A stretch of 22,159 nt of DNA from Apostichopus parvimensis. Taxonomy: Eukaryota > Echinodermata > Holothuroidea > Aspidochirotida > Stichopodidae. This document shows, piece after piece, positions 1-10,308 of this stretch (position 1 is the stretch's first letter; each line of letters opens with the position of its first letter). The notes under the pieces are model-generated. The model was not told where the DNA came from and ran no database searches. It worked only from the letters and a program-made list of their open reading frames with translations. The stretch is from positions 1-22,159 of the forward strand of contig JXUT01142987.1 of assembly GCA_000934455.1 (NCBI GenBank), in the 5' to 3' direction. The position numbers and the translations under genes are program-made.

Positions 1-1624
1 AGCGGAAATAAGTATGAAGCTGAAATTTGGATTATTGAGGTAGCTGTAACTGTGATGATGGTAAAAGTTGTATGCACCCCCCCCCCCTCCCCCGCTCTCC
101 ACACACATACACATATTGAGCAGTAATGTGCAGCTTCAATGACTTTAACTCATATTTTGAATTTTTACGAGTGTGTTGGTCTACTTCTGTGTCAATTGGA
201 GCATATAAACCACAGTCTGTATGTAAACATAGCCTTCACACCCAAAATATGTACATAGGTCGTTGCATTTTAAGACGATTTTATACAAATATTTCTTAGA
301 GAAATTGACCTATAATACTTTTAATGGCTCAGTAAACTTGGAAAAAGCCAACCTTGAAATGGAAAAGATAACACAAAATAACAAGTTTCGATTTTGTTGG
401 ACAGTGATGTATCATCAATTTATTCCTTCTTAAGTCAAAAATAATCGTTATTGTTTTTTAACTAGAAATACTTAGAGTTACTCTCCATAATTACTTAAAA
501 ATGGAATAATTCGAAGCTGCTCGACCACAGGCAAATAATTTCTTCACAACCGCATAACTATACATGAAAGAATGTTATTTTTGTGGTGTCATGTTCGACA
601 CAAAAGTTACCAGCCGGCTGCCAACACGGTCAATTAAAAACACCGCCTGAATATTTCTCGCGTTGGAATTTTTCGGTAGGATTATACTCTGTTGCATGAA
701 GTTAACACCGCGACTATGGCTCGGATAACTTAGGTTCGTTGATTCTGTTTAGCCGGCAAACTTTGAACTTTGTGTTGATTTGTTTTGATCATATATGTTT
801 CCCTTGATATTGCACAACATTTACCACAGAAGTTGAAGAAAAAGAAGCAGGCAATGAATTATGAAACTTTTCGTCGAAAATACGCACTTCTGATTTTTCC
901 AACAACTTTGAACTTCTGAAGTTTGCATTTTGTAGTTTCCTTTGAACTATTTTCCCGAACCTATCATCTCTTGGGCGGGAAGGCTGTGTATATCCAATAT
1001 TGACTGATGTGCAGACAGCTATTTTCATATAATGTGAATTAAACTGATAGGAAAAATAAACAAACTCCACGCACTTAATTCACCGCCAGGTATGATTTAT
1101 ATTTAAGGACCTCACCGTTATCTACAGGCCGCATATATATTTGCGCCAATATATGTAGCTGTATCACTTTAAAGGTTTTACTGAGTTCTCTTTAGTTATG
1201 TCGAATGACGTCACTGCAATTGTGTTTCTCAAGGCCGAACAGAGGAGGTTTAAAGCTTCATCCCGGATTAGATTTCATCCGCATCGTCTGACACTCTAAT
1301 CCCTTTGTTATTCCTGATAAATTAGTCGCCGTGGGAGACAATATATTCTCTTCACTTTTACAGAACTGTGAGAATACTGCCTTTTGCTGCTCATAGCCTA
1401 TAGAGCCAACGGAATCCAAAGAAAACTATAGTTTCTTTTCTTTCCAAAACGGGTGAGAGGGAGGGAGAGAGGGCGGCGGCATGGGGGGGGGGGGTATTCC
1501 GGTCATCTTTATTGGGTGATATAGTAAATATTATGAGTAACGAAACACACCGACTGCTGCCATATTGCTTTGAAGCCTTAATATCTATATTATATTTGTA
1601 TATCATTTTGACTTTCTTTCTCAG
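1..1624 (+). other. Intron upstream of the Mox homeobox exon (3' part)
   Basis: No coding exon is visible here on either strand. Because a strong splice acceptor ends at 1624 and the following exon starts in mid-codon, this stretch is read as the end of the preceding Mox intron, with the first Mox exon outside the window. It holds a C-rich tract near 77-93, a TGACGTCA palindrome at 1206-1213, and a G-rich purine stretch at about 1450-1494 ending in a run of twelve G. The assignment as intron is inferred from the exon structure. Confidence 0.6.
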
Positions 1625-1806
1625 CCAAATCTCCAACTGATCAAACGGGGTTTAAATTAGACCTGAATGCCAAACCACGTAAAGAAAGGACAGCATTTAC
1701 TAAGGACCAGATCCGCGAATTAGAGAATGAATTCGCCCACCATAACTACTTGACAAGACTACGGAGATACGAGATTGCAGTTACCCTTAACCTCACCGAA
1801 AGACAG
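1625..1806 (+). CDS. Mox: Mox/MEOX homeobox gene, exon with homeodomain residues 1-44
   Basis: Mox proteins are nuclear homeodomain transcription factors that in animals act mainly in mesoderm and muscle patterning. The exon follows a pyrimidine-rich acceptor (tttctttctcag, ending 1624) and ends in CAG before the donor gtgagc at 1807. Its first two bases complete a split codon, so the upstream intron is phase 1 and the downstream one phase 0. From codon 1627 the reading frame gives a short linker and then, from 1675, homeodomain positions 1-44. Visible hallmarks are R5, F8, L16 and F20, and the helix 1-2 stretch [15 protein letters not shown], which is diagnostic of the Mox family. The break after Q44 is the usual Mox homeobox intron position. 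Length (182 bp) is close to the middle exon of vertebrate MEOX genes. The N-terminal exon is not in the window. Confidence 0.95.
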
Positions 1807-3678
1807 GTGAGCTTTACATATCCGGGGGAAAGGGTAGGCGCAAGCCTGGGGCGTAATAGGTGTAAACTAAAACAGCTTAGAGAGGGGAAGTAGAGTACGG
1901 TAATTTGGTACAGCAGACTACCGGATAGTAGGAGTGGCCGATGGAAGGTTAACATTATCATGAGCCAATTTAGTGTTATTCTGATCTCATTTTGGAGAGT
2001 ATGGTGATACCTCTGTACTGCATGTTATGTAAACACCTGTATAAACACAACTATCTTCATAAGCGGAAAACATATAATTTTTATGTATTTCTGGAGTGGG
2101 TAATTGGGATGTGAGTGGTTAAATATAATACAATGCATATTGCCCCGTGTAAAAAAAAGTATAGGCTATACATTCTTAACCTTGCAATGCTTAACATTAT
2201 CAATTTCTGATTTTACACATAAAAGACATGTGTAAATTATGACCACACAAACGTTTATACTACCCGCGGTCAATGCGTCAATTATACAATACAACAGCCG
2301 TGTGGTGATTACCTCAACAAATCGATAGCTGTGTATTATCAGTTCATATATCTGAAAGGGATTTTACTTAAATAGTTCACGATGAAAACCGACATTAATC
2401 TTGAGCAATATAGTAAATTTTCAGGAAATAACATTGGTATTGATATGTCAGTCTTCGGATATCTCGGTAAAGATATCTTCCCTTTCTGGGTTTAAATGTG
2501 GTTAAACAACCTGCTACAATCAGTCCCACAGGAAACCTTCAAACCGGTCTTTCGTACTTTATAAAAAAAGTGTTTTTTCTTGTAAAATATAAACGAGATA
2601 AGAGCGATTGTTATGCGGTGAAGGAAGCTTGTACCATTTTAGCACAAAAAAGTGTGGGCAAAAGCTACTTGATAAAGTAAAAATCAAGTCGTCAGCGCAA
2701 TTTGTAGAATTCTCAAAAACTGTAGGTTTTACCTCAAAATTTGAATTATTCTTCGAAGATTGAGGTATTCTCTTGAGAATGAGATAGTTTAAGAATATAT
2801 CCGTACAGTGGGCAAAATATATGTAGCCTATACCTATTTTTTCATTGAGTATATATATATACTAATTCGTGGCAAATCGGGTGACCTTTAACATTTAAAT
2901 ACTGCAAAAGATCTCCATGGGTCGGGCAATAGGGAAGATAACTTGTCTATCAGAGGAACTTGGTTTGTAAAAGACGGTACATCATATCAATGGTTTCATT
3001 TAAAGAAACGTTGGGTAACTGTCGAACCAGTAAGCTGCTGCTGCTACTAGTTAGAGTAGCTGCTCCCTGCAGGGCGAACCATGCGTTGTACACCAGCACA
3101 TTTTTGTATAATAGTCCACTCCTGTTTGATGTCTACTTTTCTCGTCTTCGTTTACTCATATTCTATTGCCACGTTTTAAATCACCTATGTGTGCACCGTT
3201 ACGAGATTAAAAACAACAAGAACAACAACTCTCGACCACAACAAACCGTTAGAAATCTTCTTTTGGATGCGATAGCAATAGAGTAAATGTCGGTTTAGTT
3301 CATCAAACAGGTTCATTCAACTTGAGAGTATCCTATATGATTATTGTCTTCATACTTTCAATTATCAGTGAGGCCAAGGATGCACACGGAAATACTGATT
3401 TATCGAGGACCAATCACAAAGGGTGAAGAAACTGTGTCAAAATGATCTAGGAATGAATATCGGTCACACTTTGATTACAGAGAAAACAAATTTTTTGTTT
3501 TGAAATAAGTGTTCTCATTTAACATGGATACATTATATCAGAGATTGTCATTGGCATCAGATAATCTGATTGTACTAAAGGAAATACATGGCAGTCAATG
3601 AGGTGTTAATGACCTACGGTATACGCACGCGTAAAGGATGATGATGATGACACGTGTAGACTAATATTATAAACGGTG

Positions 3679-3708
3679 TTGAGGTGATGAGGTGATTGAG
3701 GTGATAGA
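3679..3708. repeat. Short GAGGTGAT tandem repeat
   Basis: Three near-copies of GAGGTGAT, separated by 0 or 1 base, lie in the Mox intron shortly after an ATG/GAT-rich stretch at about 3638-3650. Nothing suggests a function. Confidence 0.6.
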
Positions 3709-3930
3709 GAAATCAGAAGAAAAGGATTTATATACGTTTAAATGTTATTACAGTTAATATATTAAAATTAAACTGTATACTTCTGTCACTCGTTATAATG
3801 CACCTCGGCTATAGCTTTTGTGAAAACTGTGTTTCAGTAGGAACAACACTAAATGACTTGCCAACTTGTCTCATTTATGAACGAGTGAAAGATCTTCAAC
3901 CGCATACAGAGGAGGTGCTATACTGGAGAT

Positions 3931-3960
3931 GGGGGGGGGCGTGGGGGGGCTGGGGGGTAG
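3931..3960 (+). other. G-tract cluster, possible G-quadruplex
   Basis: Runs of nine, seven and six G, separated by three and two bases, are followed by TAGG. The long runs can supply four G3 blocks, so this is a predicted quadruplex former on the sense strand of the Mox intron. A complementary C-tract lies about 200 bp downstream at 4144-4162. Confidence 0.55.
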
Positions 3961-4570
3961 GTTCATGTCGTTCTGCTTTGACACTTTGTTAAGAAATTGA
4001 TTTGTGAGTTTAAATGGTAAACTTTATAATTTACACAAACATATGCTAAATATTTACCACTGGTCAATATATATACCAGTCTGAATTGTTACTTAAAAGA
4101 AGCAAAAATCGCACTGTAAATATGGTGTTCGAAGACTTAACAGCCCCCCCCCCTCCGCCCCAACCCTCCTTCCCACCTATTCTAGATGCCGAGTGTGTAA
4201 TTCAAGGTACAATACCCTTGCACTTGGAAATCCTTCTACACATGAAAATCACATGCATGTTTATTCGTAATCACGGATCTTGTTTAATTACATGTGTTGA
4301 CCAATGTTTTGCTTTTGAACATCAACAGCTCAGACTAACATTAACAGGTTACATACTGTTGTCAAATATTATATCATTGTAACTAGATATCAGGAAGCCG
4401 TATAGCCGCAATTCTGTAAGATTCACCAGTAATGCGCCGCCGGCAAATTTGTTACACATTGAGATCCGGGTGTGGGCGGCTTTTCCATGAAATCAATGGA
4501 ATGTTTGAAGTATAGGGCGATAGACAGGTATCTGAATGTGTAAAGGTAAATGCCATATACTTCTGTTTTT

Positions 4571-4607
4571 ATGTGTGTGTTTTTGTGTGTGTGTGTGTGC
4601 GTGTGTG
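4571..4607. repeat. (GT)n microsatellite
   Basis: An interrupted GT dinucleotide run with a TTTT break and one C interruption. It lies in the Mox intron about 125 bp before the homeobox 3' exon. Confidence 0.85.
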
Positions 4608-4731
4608 AAACTAGCCAATGTTTAGGTGTTATATACCTAAACTTGCTTTTGTGAGGTTTACTACATGGCAGACCTGACCGCTAACTTCAAGCTAGTCATA
4701 ACTTATTTCCTTTTGTTTTTATCCATCACAG

Positions 4732-5040
4732 GTGAAGGTTTGGTTTCAAAACCGTAGAATGAAGTGGAAGCGATGCAAGGGAGCCCGTGAGAAGGAATTA
4801 GCCGAGAAACGACTGCAAGCGATGGAAGCGAAATTGGGGCTCCCACCTGGTACATCAAACGCCATGAATGTAAACAACACGTTGCCTGGCAACCTAGCCA
4901 ACACCACAAATGAATCCGACAGTGCAGACGGGAAAAATATGAACAAAGCACGCGCAATGAGTAACGGAAGCGCAGACAGTTTCGACTGTGAATCCGACAA
5001 CAGTCCTCCGGGATCGCCGCCATTTCATAGCGAGATTTGA
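4732..5040 (+). CDS. Mox: Mox/MEOX homeobox gene, last exon: homeodomain residues 45-60 and C-terminal tail
   Basis: This exon completes the Mox transcription factor. It starts right after acceptor ...cacag (ending 4731) in phase 0 and runs to TGA at 5038-5040. Codons 4732-4779 encode the recognition helix KVWFQNRRMKWKR with W48, F49, Q50, N51 and R53, the residues that pack the core and contact DNA in Antp-class homeodomains. Residue 59 is Cys, where Mox proteins I know usually have Val. After the homeodomain there is a charged, helix-prone segment (AREKELAEKRLQAMEAKL), then an Asn/Ser/Asp-rich tail ending in a Pro/Ser-rich stretch. The tail has no recognisable domain, as expected of Mox C-termini. 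The GTG at 4732 is an internal Val codon, not a start. A foldback repeat begins about 190 bp after the stop. Confidence 0.95.
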   Translation: MKVWFQNRRMKWKRCKGAREKELAEKRLQAMEAKLGLPPGTSNAMNVNNTLPGNLANTTNESDSADGKNMNKARAMSNGSADSFDCESDNSPPGSPPFHSEI

Positions 5041-5167
5041 AACTAATTTATCGCGGAAAATTAACTAGACTGAAATGACATGACGTGCTTTTTAAAGGAC
5101 AATTCTCTAATATTAGCAACGGATACTGAAAATTGGTCCTTCGGGGCTGATTCATTTCCAAGAGAAG

Positions 5168-5173
5168 ATTAAA
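5168..5173 (+). terminator. Candidate Mox polyadenylation signal ATTAAA
   Basis: ATTAAA lies about 130 bp after the Mox stop and is followed by a T/G-rich stretch. It is the first plausible poly(A) signal on the + strand and would end the transcript before the foldback element. It is a variant hexamer, so use is uncertain; the first AATAAA is at 6461. Confidence 0.4.
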
Positions 5174-5290
5174 CTGTTCTGCTGGTATATTACTAGTCCG
5201 ATACAGAAATGTCATGAAGTTTCCCTGGCAACCTATGGAACGCCGAAAGGGAAATGAATTATGTTGTTTACTTCTATGCTGTCTGTTATC

Positions 5291-5452
5291 ATGTTGTTGT
5301 CTCTTTTGATGTTGTTGCCTTTTTTAATGTTGTTGGCTCCTTCAATGTTGTGGTCTCCTTTGGTGTTGTTGTTTCCTTTGATGCTGTTGTCTCCTTCAAC
5401 GTTGTTGTCTACCTTGATGCTGTGGTCTCCTTTGATGTTGTTGTCTCCTTTG
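5291..5452. repeat. 18-bp tandem repeat, left arm of foldback element (9 copies)
   Basis: Nine imperfect copies of an 18-bp unit with consensus ATGTTGTTGTCTCCTTTG. All copies are exactly 18 bp. Because 18 is a multiple of three, the array stays open in several frames and gives apparent proteins that are not genes. Confidence 0.9.
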
Positions 5453-5650
5453 ATGCCGGCGGCGCTGTTCAATTTTATGACGTCAAAATACGTATACAAA
5501 TTCAAAGAATTTAGTGCTTCAGAACTAGCCCAACAAGATGGGCTAGTCGGTCTCTCTCGGACATTTTGGCTAGTTGGCTAGTTCTGAAGCACTAAATTCT
5601 TTGAATTTGTAAACGTATTTTGACGTCATAAAAGTGAACAGCGCCGCCGG

Positions 5651-5811
5651 CATCAAAGGAGACAACAACATCAAAGGAGACCACAGCATCAAGGTAGACA
5701 ACAACGTTGAAGGAGACAACAGCATCAAAGGAAACAACAACACCAAAGGAGACCACAACATTGAAGGAGCCAACAACATTAAAAAGGCAACAACATCAAA
5801 AGAGACAACAA
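5651..5811. repeat. 18-bp tandem repeat, right arm of foldback element (9 copies)
   Basis: The reverse complement of the left array, unit CATCAAAGGAGACAACAA. Eight copies are 18 bp and one (5777-5793) has lost a single A, the main visible difference from the left arm. Copy order matches the left arm unit for unit, which shows the arms arose by inverted duplication or are kept alike by conversion. Confidence 0.9.
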
Positions 5812-5885
5812 CATGATAACAGACAGCATAGAAGTAAACAACATAATACATTTCCCTTTCGGCGTTAATAGCAACCGAGCAATCA

Positions 5886-6209
5886 TTACTGCACACAGTC
5901 GTCTGCGTAAGAATGTGATTCTGTCAACGACTTGAAGCAAACATCAAGTTTAATTTGTGTTCCGTTCAGTAAAATCACGATGCTTGCTTTGGTTGTCATA
6001 GAGATACCACCTGGTTTCCATTTTCTTTCCTGCAAACTCTCAAGACAGACTTTCAAATTATCTTTTTCCTTTTGATCGGGTTTGTTATTTACGCTGAGTA
6101 ATAGTATCGTTCTAATATTTCGCTTCAACGTGGGAGAAAGTTCCGACCATGTGTTAGCACACAACAAGGTGTGTCTTAAATTATGTTCTTCTAGGTCATA
6201 CATACCAAA
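5886..6209 (-). CDS. Candidate terminal exon of an unknown minus-strand gene
   Basis: On the minus strand a long pyrimidine tract ending in ttttttag (plus positions 6210 upward) is followed by an open frame of 107 codons, from 6209 down to a TAA at 5886-5888. The peptide starts FGMYDLEEHNLRHTLL and has ordinary, non-repetitive composition: alternating hydrophobic and charged residues, a Lys/Asp/Gln-rich loop in the middle (VNNKPDQKEKDNLKV), and a stretch with strand character near the end (KASIVILLNGTQIKL). I do not recognise the domain. The acceptor, the phase-0 start and the protein-like composition favour a real last exon. No upstream exon was found, and the first ATG lies two codons in, so a small intronless gene or a pseudogene remains possible. 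If real, the gene converges on Mox with the foldback element between them. Confidence 0.4.
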   Translation of the reverse strand, partial: FGMYDLEEHNLRHTLLCANTWSELSPTLKRNIRTILLLSVNNKPDQKEKDNLKVCLESLQERKWKPGGISMTTKASIVILLNGTQIKLDVCFKSLTESHSYADDCVQ

Positions 6210-7776
6210 CTAAAAAAGAAAGAAAGAAAAGTAAATTAAGAAAGAAATAGAATGGCAAAAAGAAAAAAGAGGTTCAGTAAGAAAATCCCTTTTTGGTGTA
6301 GATTGTGCATTTGAGTGTTCCTGAAATCATCTCTCTTTAGTTATGTCTTCTTATCCCGTTGTTTCTATCCGTTAATTATGCACTTATCTCTATATAAGAA
6401 ATGCTATAGATAATGCAAAACGCGTGATACAATGATTTCGATGAAAATTCCGAGAGAAGAAATAAAATTAAAGTTTTGAATGTTTGAAGATTTTCACAAG
6501 TAGGTTGAGAAATTTGCATCGCAATTTACGGAGAAATGAGGCGATTTATTGTAGTTATATTAATCAATAGATTACTGCTATTGCATTATGCAAGGGGCTA
6601 GTAAAGGTGCTAGTCACAACAATGCCTCAATGTACGGAATCATTTAAGTAGGAATGTTTGTTTGTTGTGGAGAGGGGGAGAGCTGTGTGTTATATATGTG
6701 GAGGGAGGGAGAACTATGGTAAGGACAAAAGTGAGACTGCATAGAATCAGAGAGTTATCAAGGAAGAAAAAGAAGAATTACCATGAAACTAAAATGACAT
6801 ACGAGATGTTGTTACTGAAATCTATAATTTAAAGTTAATATTAAAATTTAAAACTATTTTATGGTGTTTAGAGGGCAATAGACAAGCTATGACCCATAGA
6901 CTCTTTATTTTGCCATATGAATTATGCATTATATTGTGAATATTTGGGGCCTGGCTTTACATCAGTCTGAATGTCTCATCCTTTGTCAATTTGCACACTG
7001 ACCAAATCAATATACTGTGTCTTACATAGATACAAATTAAATGTCTTAATTTATACAAGCTCACAATAGGCCATGATTGGACGAATCGTTGTTTTATTTG
7101 TTTCATTTTTTATACGGTCTGCATTGAAAGTACGTTGATCTATAAAATTAGTCCAATTATACTCTCAGTGTGAGAACATATAATGGACTAAATTAACACT
7201 AAAGTGTTGCATGGCATAAAATTTTAACACTTTGAATGAGCCAGGTCACCTGGTGTAAGTCGGCATATTTCCCCTACTTTACTATAACCTTGGATGGCGC
7301 CCGCGATTTCCGTCTTGTGACAGCATTGTAAGCTGAACTCGTGGAAATATCATGTGCTGTAAATCCACGATTGATCCTACTGTGTGTAAACAACCAAAAA
7401 AAAAACATCTTTTATTTGTTAAAGCCAACTTCTTTGTTTTACGACAGACCGAGATGAGGTTATATGGTTACACGCACTTTAAATTATCTGACTGTTAAGC
7501 TCGATCTTTATCGAAGAATTGGAGAGGTCATGGTGGGTGAAATATTTTTTCGAATCTTTTATACTACGCCTGTATTAGCTCAGGCTTACAGCCTAACGTT
7601 TATTCCATAAGTCCGTCTTAGATTTGAACATCATTCAGTTGATTTGCAGAAAATAAGTGACATTATTACGATTTTGACAACTTCATGGTTTATCTGTTAT
7701 TCTTTTCAAGAATTTTTAGCACTTGCTTGCTAATTTCAAAACAGCCGTCTTTACTTGTATACCTTTCAGATGTTTG
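6210..7776. other. Gene-poor stretch
   Basis: No convincing exon was seen on either strand. An AATAAA at 6461-6466 is the first canonical poly(A) hexamer downstream of Mox and could serve a longer 3' UTR that would include the foldback element. Purine-rich runs lie at 6212-6275 and 6668-6712. The rest is unremarkable AT-rich DNA. Confidence 0.5.
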
Positions 7777-7900
7777 GATATGGTGACGTCATCATATAAA
7801 CCGTCGTTCTGTTGTTGTTGGTATGATGACGTCATCATGTATACCGGCGTTCGGTTGTCGGTAGGGTGACGTCATCATGTACACCGTTCGGTTGTTTGGG
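7777..7900. repeat. About 40-bp tandem repeat, each unit with a TGACGTCA palindrome
   Basis: Three degenerate units start near 7777, 7820 and 7860. Each contains TGACGTCATCAT followed by an ACCG...CGTT(C)GGTTGT segment. The palindromes lie at 7784-7791, 7827-7834 and 7867-7874 (spacing 43 and 40), and a fourth at 7957-7964. TGACGTCA is the full CRE/ATF site recognised by bZIP proteins of the CREB/ATF class. Whether it is a regulatory array or just a small satellite cannot be told from sequence. A short open frame crossing it on the minus strand is not protein-like. Confidence 0.75.
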
Positions 7901-8348
7901 GTATAGAACCTGTTCATGGTATGGTAATCTGTTAATAAATGACTGAATCATGCATGTGACGTCATCAAAAACATGATCTGTTATAGCTGCAGATATGTGT
8001 AAACTGTATTTAGCCGCTATAAACTTTAAGATTACCAAAGGTAATAGTCACTTAACCTTATTCTTGACTAATGGACCTTTTTTTTTAATTGGTTTGGATC
8101 AATTTGTCTTCGATTGAAATATACTTGATGAGGGACTTTCTGTAGATTACATCATCAAGCTAACAGACTGAGATGATGGAAAGTAGGAATACAATGTCAA
8201 TTTGGGATCATTGTGTCAGTTAAAAGAAAACGTAAGAATTGAATGACCCAATTGTGATAGGAAAGACAAGCCTAAACTATTTGAGCATGATCTCTTACCT
8301 TGACTCTCCCTAAGAGCAGTCAGAACTCTAGGAAACACGGGAAGGGAT

Positions 8349-8425
8349 GGTAACACCATAGGGTATACATTGGTCGGAGTGTTGAGGGGTGGTACCACCG
8401 TGCGTATACATGGGTCGGAGTGGTG
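8349..8425. repeat. 42-bp direct duplication
   Basis: Two diverged copies begin GGTAACACCAT (8349) and GGTACCACCGT (8391). They share GTATACAT and GGTCGGAGTG blocks in the same order. The period is about 42 bp. Confidence 0.65.
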
Positions 8426-8649
8426 GTGCAGTAAGTCCAAGTTAGCCTTAATAATATTCTCATCTCCTCGACCTCTGTTGTCATTACACTAGTTAAAAAC
8501 GTAACCAGGACGTTTTAGCCGTGGTAGGGTAGCAGGGGTACTAGAGAGGGAACTGTATGCCATCCATGGAATCAAGTATACCTACTTTTCTCCGATGAGG
8601 TGATACTACTTTTATAAGTGACACAAAGTAATAAAAGTTGTCTTGAGGT

Positions 8650-8732
8650 ATGTCCCAAGCCCGATCACACCCCTAGCTGACACCACAGGAGTGTTTCCCC
8701 TGCCCATCACACCCCTAGCTGACACCACAGGA
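8650..8732. repeat. 42-bp direct duplication with an identical 27-bp core
   Basis: The core beginning ATCACACCCCTAGC is identical at 8664-8690 and 8706-8732. The flanking GTxTxTCCC...GCCC parts are diverged, giving a period of 42 bp, the same as the duplication 300 bp upstream, although the sequences differ. Confidence 0.85.
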
Positions 8733-8925
8733 CTGCCTTGTTATAGACCCTAAATTGAAAGGAACCTCATGTGCAATCATGCAAAGTGTAAACGTGTACA
8801 AACATGTGAACTTCAGAAACCAACCCTGCAGAGTCCGAAATGGCTGCTAAGTTCAACAAGGTTGTTCTGTAAGGGTGCAAAGACCTCGCGAACTTTAACC
8901 TTTACACCGGAGAAGAGATAATGGC

Positions 8926-8969
8926 ACTCTCTCTCTCTCTATCTCTCTGTTCCTCTCCCTCTCTGTCTT
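8926..8969. repeat. (CT)n microsatellite
   Basis: A pure, then interrupted CT run on the + strand. Confidence 0.8.
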
Positions 8970-10230
8970 TGCATAATTTTGAAGTGTATCATTAGAAAAA
9001 CAAAATTGCAAAACTTGAGTTAAAATTTGAAATTAGCCACAGGCTTAGGAAAACAGCCATTTGTCAGCAATACTATCCAGCTCATACCCGTGTGCGACAT
9101 GTGCGCATTGGTAGTGTCCTTGTTGACAGATAAGTTCATACTCCGAGATATTTTCTTTCTTTACATTTCTTATTTATGAATTTCTAAGCTTCTACGCCAC
9201 ATTGTAAATTTTGTTTTTTAAGTTTATTATTTTAATGTATATGTACATACGTCACGGAGGCTAAAACGGAAAATCAAATAAAACGAAGGTGTGAAAATAA
9301 GAAAATTCTTCCTGCTGTTTTCATGTTTAGAAATGAGGAATTTTTGCCTCATTCCTTAAAGCCAATGTTGACATGTATTTTCATGGAATGGCGTGAGAGC
9401 GTTCTTTCGCTAATGTTTGACTGGGTTGCCTATAACAACTCAACTATAGTGTCGAGTTTAGTACATGACGGGTTTTTTTTTCTTTAAATGGAAGAGTGCC
9501 CATTTTGCGAGACGTTCATCTGGTTCCCGGGGTCACGTTTTCCTATCCGAATTCGCTTCCAAGTAAAAAGTTAAATGTCAGAAATTATACACCTAAATAA
9601 TGATCTCATTCAGTTTGCCGCCACACAAAAATCGATCCATAAATCGCTATCCCATTGTAAATGCTTGAGAAAACCTGTATATATTTGTGCGTGGTTAATA
9701 CAACACAAAACATGCATGTTATGTGATATTTCTTGATCGATCCACATATATTGAACTTATCCAAACATATTATGTGTTAAACCGAAGAAACTATAAAGAT
9801 ATAACCATCCTCGACTAAAATTGTTGAAGAAAAAAAACCGAAGGTTTTTTTTCACTGTTGACTGAGTTTTAGCCTCTACAAGGATGTGTTTGCGGCGTTC
9901 ATTTCCAGTCTTTTCCCTCGTCCTCTCCCATCATCACCTCCCCCCCCCCCCCCCCCCCACCGCCTTGTGTGTGAATATAACAATATGACAATTTCATTCT
10001 GAGAATAAATCTAGGGTGAAAGGAGAAAATAAAGTGAAAACTCACTCACTCGGCTTACGTCAAATAGAAGTGTGTGAATTGTCACAAAAATCATGGAAAA
10101 CGTGCAAATATATAGATATTCAAAAATTGCTAAATATGCCTTAGGGTTTCATATACATTTGTAAAGCGCCACCATGTACCAGTTTTTGGTTATTATATTG
10201 TTCCATCAAAAGAGCCTGTCTAAAGGTTAT

Positions 10231-10308
10231 CCTCCTCCCCTCCTCCATCCTCCCCCTCTTCCCTCTCTTCCCACTCCTCCGCCTACCCCTTTCCCTCTCC
10301 TCCCCATT
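10231..10308 (+). repeat. Pyrimidine tract of about 80 bp
   Basis: C/T-only sequence with two purine interruptions (the A/G pair near 10281-10285 and isolated A). Such tracts can form triplex (H-DNA) structures. The apparent small proteins on both strands (Pro-rich or Arg/Glu-rich) come from this composition. Confidence 0.65.

Larger units (their letters stand above)
1807..4731 (+). other. Mox homeobox intron (2925 bp, phase 0)
   Basis: The intron is bounded by donor gtgagc at 1807 and acceptor atccatcacag ending 4731, and splits the homeodomain between residues 44 and 45. Short open frames inside it (for example 2498-2680, 2960-3286 and 4086-4382) have no recognisable domain and look like chance. 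It carries an AT run near 2850-2862, a (GAGGTGAT) repeat near 3679-3708, a long G-tract region (3931-3960), a C-tract (4144-4162) and a GT microsatellite (4571-4607). No other gene is seen inside. Confidence 0.85.
5234..5870. mobile_element. Foldback-type element with long inverted repeats
   Basis: Two nearly identical inverted arms (about 5240-5530 and 5576-5865) flank a spacer of about 45 bp. Each arm runs, outside to inside: a short unique end (ACGCCGAAAGGG), nine 18-bp tandem units, then about 75 bp of unique sequence holding a TGACGTCA palindrome. The hexamer GCAACC directly flanks both sides (5228-5233 and 5871-5876) and may be a target-site duplication; the outermost bases (TATGGAACGCC against TATTAACGCC) then form imperfect ends. 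The spacer contains its own hairpin (CTAGCCC 5525-5531, GGGCTAG 5540-5546). There is no transposase, so it would be non-autonomous. Long inverted repeats built from tandem units are the hallmark of foldback elements such as Drosophila FB and sea urchin TU. Open frames in the arms are repeat-driven. Confidence 0.75.

Noticed and set aside
1..1624. First exon of Mox in the window
   Set aside because: No + strand open frame with a phase-matching donor was seen; the N-terminal exon must lie further upstream.
5291..5811. CRISPR array
   Set aside because: The 18-bp units are contiguous with no spacers, and the DNA is eukaryotic.
5233..5896. Open frames through the foldback arms as proteins
   Set aside because: They are low-complexity translations of an 18-bp tandem repeat, appear in several frames and on both strands, and mirror one another.
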